Shown: positions 47,514 to 49,273 of the stretch, piece by piece
Layout of the letters: every line of letters starts with the position of its first letter
Position numbering within the stretch: the stretch's first letter is position 1
Assembly: GCA_025451535.1 (NCBI GenBank)
Contig: JANWKE010000173.1
Span: forward strand, 1-49,273
From: Verrucomicrobiia bacterium
GTDB lineage: Bacteria > Verrucomicrobiota > Verrucomicrobiia > Limisphaerales > UBA11358
Direction: 5' to 3'
Length of the DNA: 49,273 nucleotides
Made by a program: the position numbers and the translations under genes
The notes under the pieces: generated by a model
The model's database searches: none
What the model was told of the DNA's origin: nothing
What the model saw: the letters and a program-made list of their open reading frames with translations, nothing else

Positions 47514-48034
47514 TTGAATTGTTTATTATAAAATCGGGCGGTATTGCTCAGTCCCAGCATAAATTGATCGGCTTCCGGGCGCGACATGTCCGGGGTAAAG
47601 GCGATCATTCCATTGCCAATGCGATGGCTGATGAGCGGCGCCGCCAGCCATCGGCCGTCAGCCGCTTTATCGCCCCATTGGCCAAAAATGACGAGGTGTC
47701 GGCCGGTGTTGGCGGCGGTGTATTGTTCCAAAATCCAGCTGCCGGTTTCGTCAAAACGAACTCCGAGGGCAAACCCGCCCGGCGCATCGATAATCTTTGC
47801 CGACACGAGGTTTGCTTCGGTCAGAACGGGCTGTTGCATGATGGTGACCAGGACCGGATCACCGCGCGGCACGGAGATGGTCTGGGTCATGCCCGCAGGG
47901 TCGGGGCTGGCTTCGATGTGGACCCGCAAGGCGGCAGTGGGACCGTGAGGTTTGTTGGTGAGGCAGCCGGAGAGCAGCACCACGGCTGTCGCCAGCGTCA
48001 AATAGATGTTGAATTGTCGCGACCGAGCTTCCAT
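47510..48034 (-). CDS. Lipoprotein resembling the SecD periplasmic head
   Basis: The 174-residue product has a signal peptide with lipobox LATAVVLLSGC. The mature part ends in GVRFDETGSWILEQYTAAN, GRHLVIFGQWGD, ISHRIGNGMIAFTPDMSRPEADQFMLGLSN. This order of elements matches the repeated head segment of SecD (ferredoxin-like fold with an 'FT.E.A..L' helix). No membrane helices of SecD are present. It is translated with the M23 peptidase, so an envelope role is likely. Similarity is by eye. Confidence 0.7.
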   Translation of the reverse strand: MEARSRQFNIYLTLATAVVLLSGCLTNKPHGPTAALRVHIEASPDPAGMTQTISVPRGDPVLVTIMQQPVLTEANLVSAKIIDAPGGFALGVRFDETGSWILEQYTAANTGRHLVIFGQWGDKAADGRWLAAPLISHRIGNGMIAFTPDMSRPEADQFMLGLSNTARFYNKQFK

Positions 48035-48081
48035 AGTGCCAACACAAAATCGGAATACGTGGCCGATGTAAAGACACTTGT

Positions 48082-48195
48082 ATGAGCAAACAATCCAACA
48101 AAGTTGAAAACCGGAAACGCCGGGCGCGTTATCTCAAACGGAAAAAGCAGACGGCCAAGGCCAAAAAGGCCCCACCCGCAAAAGCTGCGGCTTAG
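48082..48195 (+). CDS. Very small basic protein
   Basis: The 37-residue product MSKQSNKVENRKRRARYLKR with a following Lys/Ala/Pro-rich end has about 15 Lys or Arg. It has its own start in a divergent gap and its own terminator 35 bases after the stop, both of which support expression. Such tiny Lys/Arg/Ala proteins are seen next to other genes in this phylum; nucleic-acid or ribosome binding is inferred from charge. No family name is claimed. Confidence 0.65.
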   Translation: MSKQSNKVENRKRRARYLKRKKQTAKAKKAPPAKAAA

Positions 48196-48229
48196 CGTCC
48201 GGGTTAATCGCACTCCTTCGTCAGGCGGG

Positions 48230-48257
48230 GCCGCCTTTTGGCGGCTCTCTTTTTTTT
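48230..48257 (+). terminator. Intrinsic terminator after the small basic protein
   Basis: GCCGCC (48230-48235) pairs with GGCGGC (48240-48245) over a TTTT loop, followed by TCTC and a long T run. It ends the transcript of the 37-residue gene. Confidence 0.85.
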
Positions 48258-48344
48258 GGCCGGCAGAGAGCTCCGCCAGGGTTGGAATTTCGATGTTTCG
48301 ACAAAACAAACTTGTTCACCGCGACTGTTTTTGCCCGTAAAAGC

Positions 48345-48452
48345 TGTGGATAAATCGCGGAACCGGAACCGCGAAATACTTGATTTACCGGCTGATTCAG
48401 GTTTGTTCACCCTCTGTTCACCTGCACTTTTCAGTGAACAAATTGTGGATAT
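48345..48452. promoter_or_regulatory. DnaA-box-like sites and repeated GTTCACC motifs
   Basis: TGTGGATAA (48345-48353) is a perfect DnaA box on the opposite strand, and TGTGGATAT (48444-48452) differs by one base. GTTCACC occurs at 48314, 48405 and 48416, and GTGAAC at 48434. They lie upstream of the structured RNA. They may control the RNA, or may be unrelated. Confidence 0.35.
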
Positions 48453-48459
48453 CAATTCA

Positions 48460-48487
48460 TTGTCGGTTTGCAGAACTGAGTTATGAT
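48460..48487 (+). promoter_or_regulatory. Promoter candidate of the structured RNA
   Basis: TTGTCG (48460-48465) and TATGAT (48482-48487) are 16 bases apart, the spacing preferred in this window. Transcription would start near 48494, just before the first hairpin of the RNA locus. Confidence 0.45.
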
Positions 48488-48493
48488 GTTCGC

Positions 48494-49273
48494 AGTTCAT
48501 TGAAAGAACGAAGCAGGCAATGGTGGTTGAAAGATTGCCATGTTTGTTTCCAGGATAATCCCAGGCGACTGGGGAAAGGTCGGGTCAGGCTGGTTGACCC
48601 GGTCCCTCTGAAGTCGGGTCGAAAGGTCCGGCGGGGAGGCAGGATTCACCAGTTCCTCTGGCATGTTCGCAAATGCCAAAAGCGAATGAGGGACTTGGCG
48701 GCCAGGAACGATTGAGAAACCGTTCCGAGCCGGGTCAAGTAGTTCAGGCTGGTTTCGAGCCTGAGCGAATCGCAGTTACCCAGAGGGTAAACGGTTGTTA
48801 CTGTGCACCGGCACGGTGCCAGCGACTCTGGCGGATTGAATCGAAAGATGAAACCGCCCAATGAAACCCGCCGAAAGGCGGACAAAGGGAGCGCAGGTGC
48901 CGGGAAGGCCACGCAGACGAGGCAGGTCGCGTGAAAACCTTTCCAAGCTGGCGATGTTAAAAACGATGTCGCTGGGCTGTGAGCCAAAAGCAACCTGAGA
49001 GTGAAGAGGCGAGACCCGTGGTACCGGGCGAACGCGCCGCCAAAAGCGGTGGCTGACCCGGCACTAAGCGGTCAAGACGCGAAAAGCCGATCACAGGCGT
49101 GTCTTGACCTGGTTCACAGGCAGGTGGCGCAACCACCCGCCGAAGTGAGCTGAAAAGCCTCACTCGAAATCCGGCGACCGTAAGGCGCTGGACGGCCCTG
49201 CTACGAGGCCGAAAACTCCGCTTGCCGTGGAGAATGGCGTCGGGAAACCGGCAGCCCCCGCGAGGGTGCGCGC
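48494..49273 (+). ncRNA. Large structured RNA of unknown class, 3' end outside window
   Basis: No protein frame with family features covers these 780 bases. Perfect stems are closely packed: GGCAAT/ATTGCC (48516-48539), CGGGTCA/TGACCCG (48581-48601), GGAACG/CGTTCC (48705-48726), TCAGGCT/AGCCTGA (48744-48764), TTACCC/GGGTAA (48776-48790), GCACCG/CGGTGC (48805-48819), CCGCC-GAAA-GGCGG (48868-48881), TCAAGAC/GTCTTGA (49072-49107), GGTGG-CGCAA-CCACC (49123-49137) and AGTGAG/CTCACT (49144-49164). GNRA and A-rich loops on the + strand point to + strand transcription. The classic motifs of RNase P RNA and tmRNA are not seen. A group II intron 5' half, or another long bacterial RNA, is possible. Confidence 0.6.

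Noticed and set aside
48345-48452. Chromosomal replication origin
   Set aside because: There is only one perfect DnaA box, with no dnaA, dnaN or AT-rich unwinding region in view. The motif cluster is reported only as regulatory-like.
48494-49273. RNase P RNA or tmRNA
   Set aside because: The near-universal RNase P segments around GAGGAAAGTCC and ACAGAA, and the tmRNA tRNA-like ends and tag frame, were looked for and not seen.

Overview
The window looks like a chromosomal stretch from a GC-rich member of the Verrucomicrobiota, most like the Pedosphaera/Limisphaera side of the phylum. I infer this from the style of the ribosomal proteins, the PEP-CTERM secreted proteins, the very small basic proteins and the palindromic intergenic repeats. 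No 16S rRNA or other decisive marker is present. The left end cuts fusA and the right end cuts a structured RNA locus.

Positions 1-19.8 kb hold a long + strand ribosomal block: fusA (partial), rpsJ-rplC-rplD-rplW, then an unusual 2.4 kb interruption (a terminator, a Y-family DNA polymerase, a tiny membrane protein, an NrtS-type transporter and a new promoter candidate). It continues with rplB-rpsS-rplV-rpsC-rplP-rpmC-rpsQ-rplN-rplX-rplE-rpsN-rpsH-rplF-rplR-rpsE-rplO-secY-map-infA-rpmJ-rpsM-rpsK-rpsD-rpoA-rplQ, closed by a strong terminator. rpmD, adk and tuf are not where many bacteria keep them. Many spacers carry repeats with 7-nt periodicity, and few of these genes have a Shine-Dalgarno sequence.

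Positions 19.8-25.7 kb carry small accessory genes: a zinc-ribbon membrane protein, a GNAT acetyltransferase, an anchored protein of unknown function, three tandem PEP-CTERM paralogues, cutA, rsmI and a small basic coiled-coil protein. Positions 25.7-30.8 kb are a tightly overlapping minus-strand operon, mlaE-mlaF-mlaD-PIN/TRAM-DUF2007-FAD oxidase, joining outer-membrane lipid transport to unrelated functions. Positions 30.9-37.7 kb hold a YdcF-like protein, initiator tRNA-Met plus a decayed tRNA-like copy, aroB, a TrpG/PabA amidotransferase, panD, sodA, an SDR, a lipoprotein and hisH.

Positions 37.8-44.0 kb form one operon for an electron-transfer module: a large acyl-CoA dehydrogenase, an ETF:quinone oxidoreductase-like flavoprotein with two Fe-S cysteine sets, and divergent EtfB and EtfA. 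Substrate electrons would pass to ETF and then to quinone. A palindromic operator candidate lies upstream. Next come two minus-strand integron-cassette-like genes with one complete attC, one half attC and no integrase. rlmN follows (with an in-frame heptamer-repeat insertion), then a LytM peptidase, a SecD-head-like lipoprotein and a 37-residue basic protein. The last 780 bases are non-coding, preceded by a promoter candidate, and packed with perfect hairpins with A-rich or GNRA loops. This is a large structured RNA I cannot assign.
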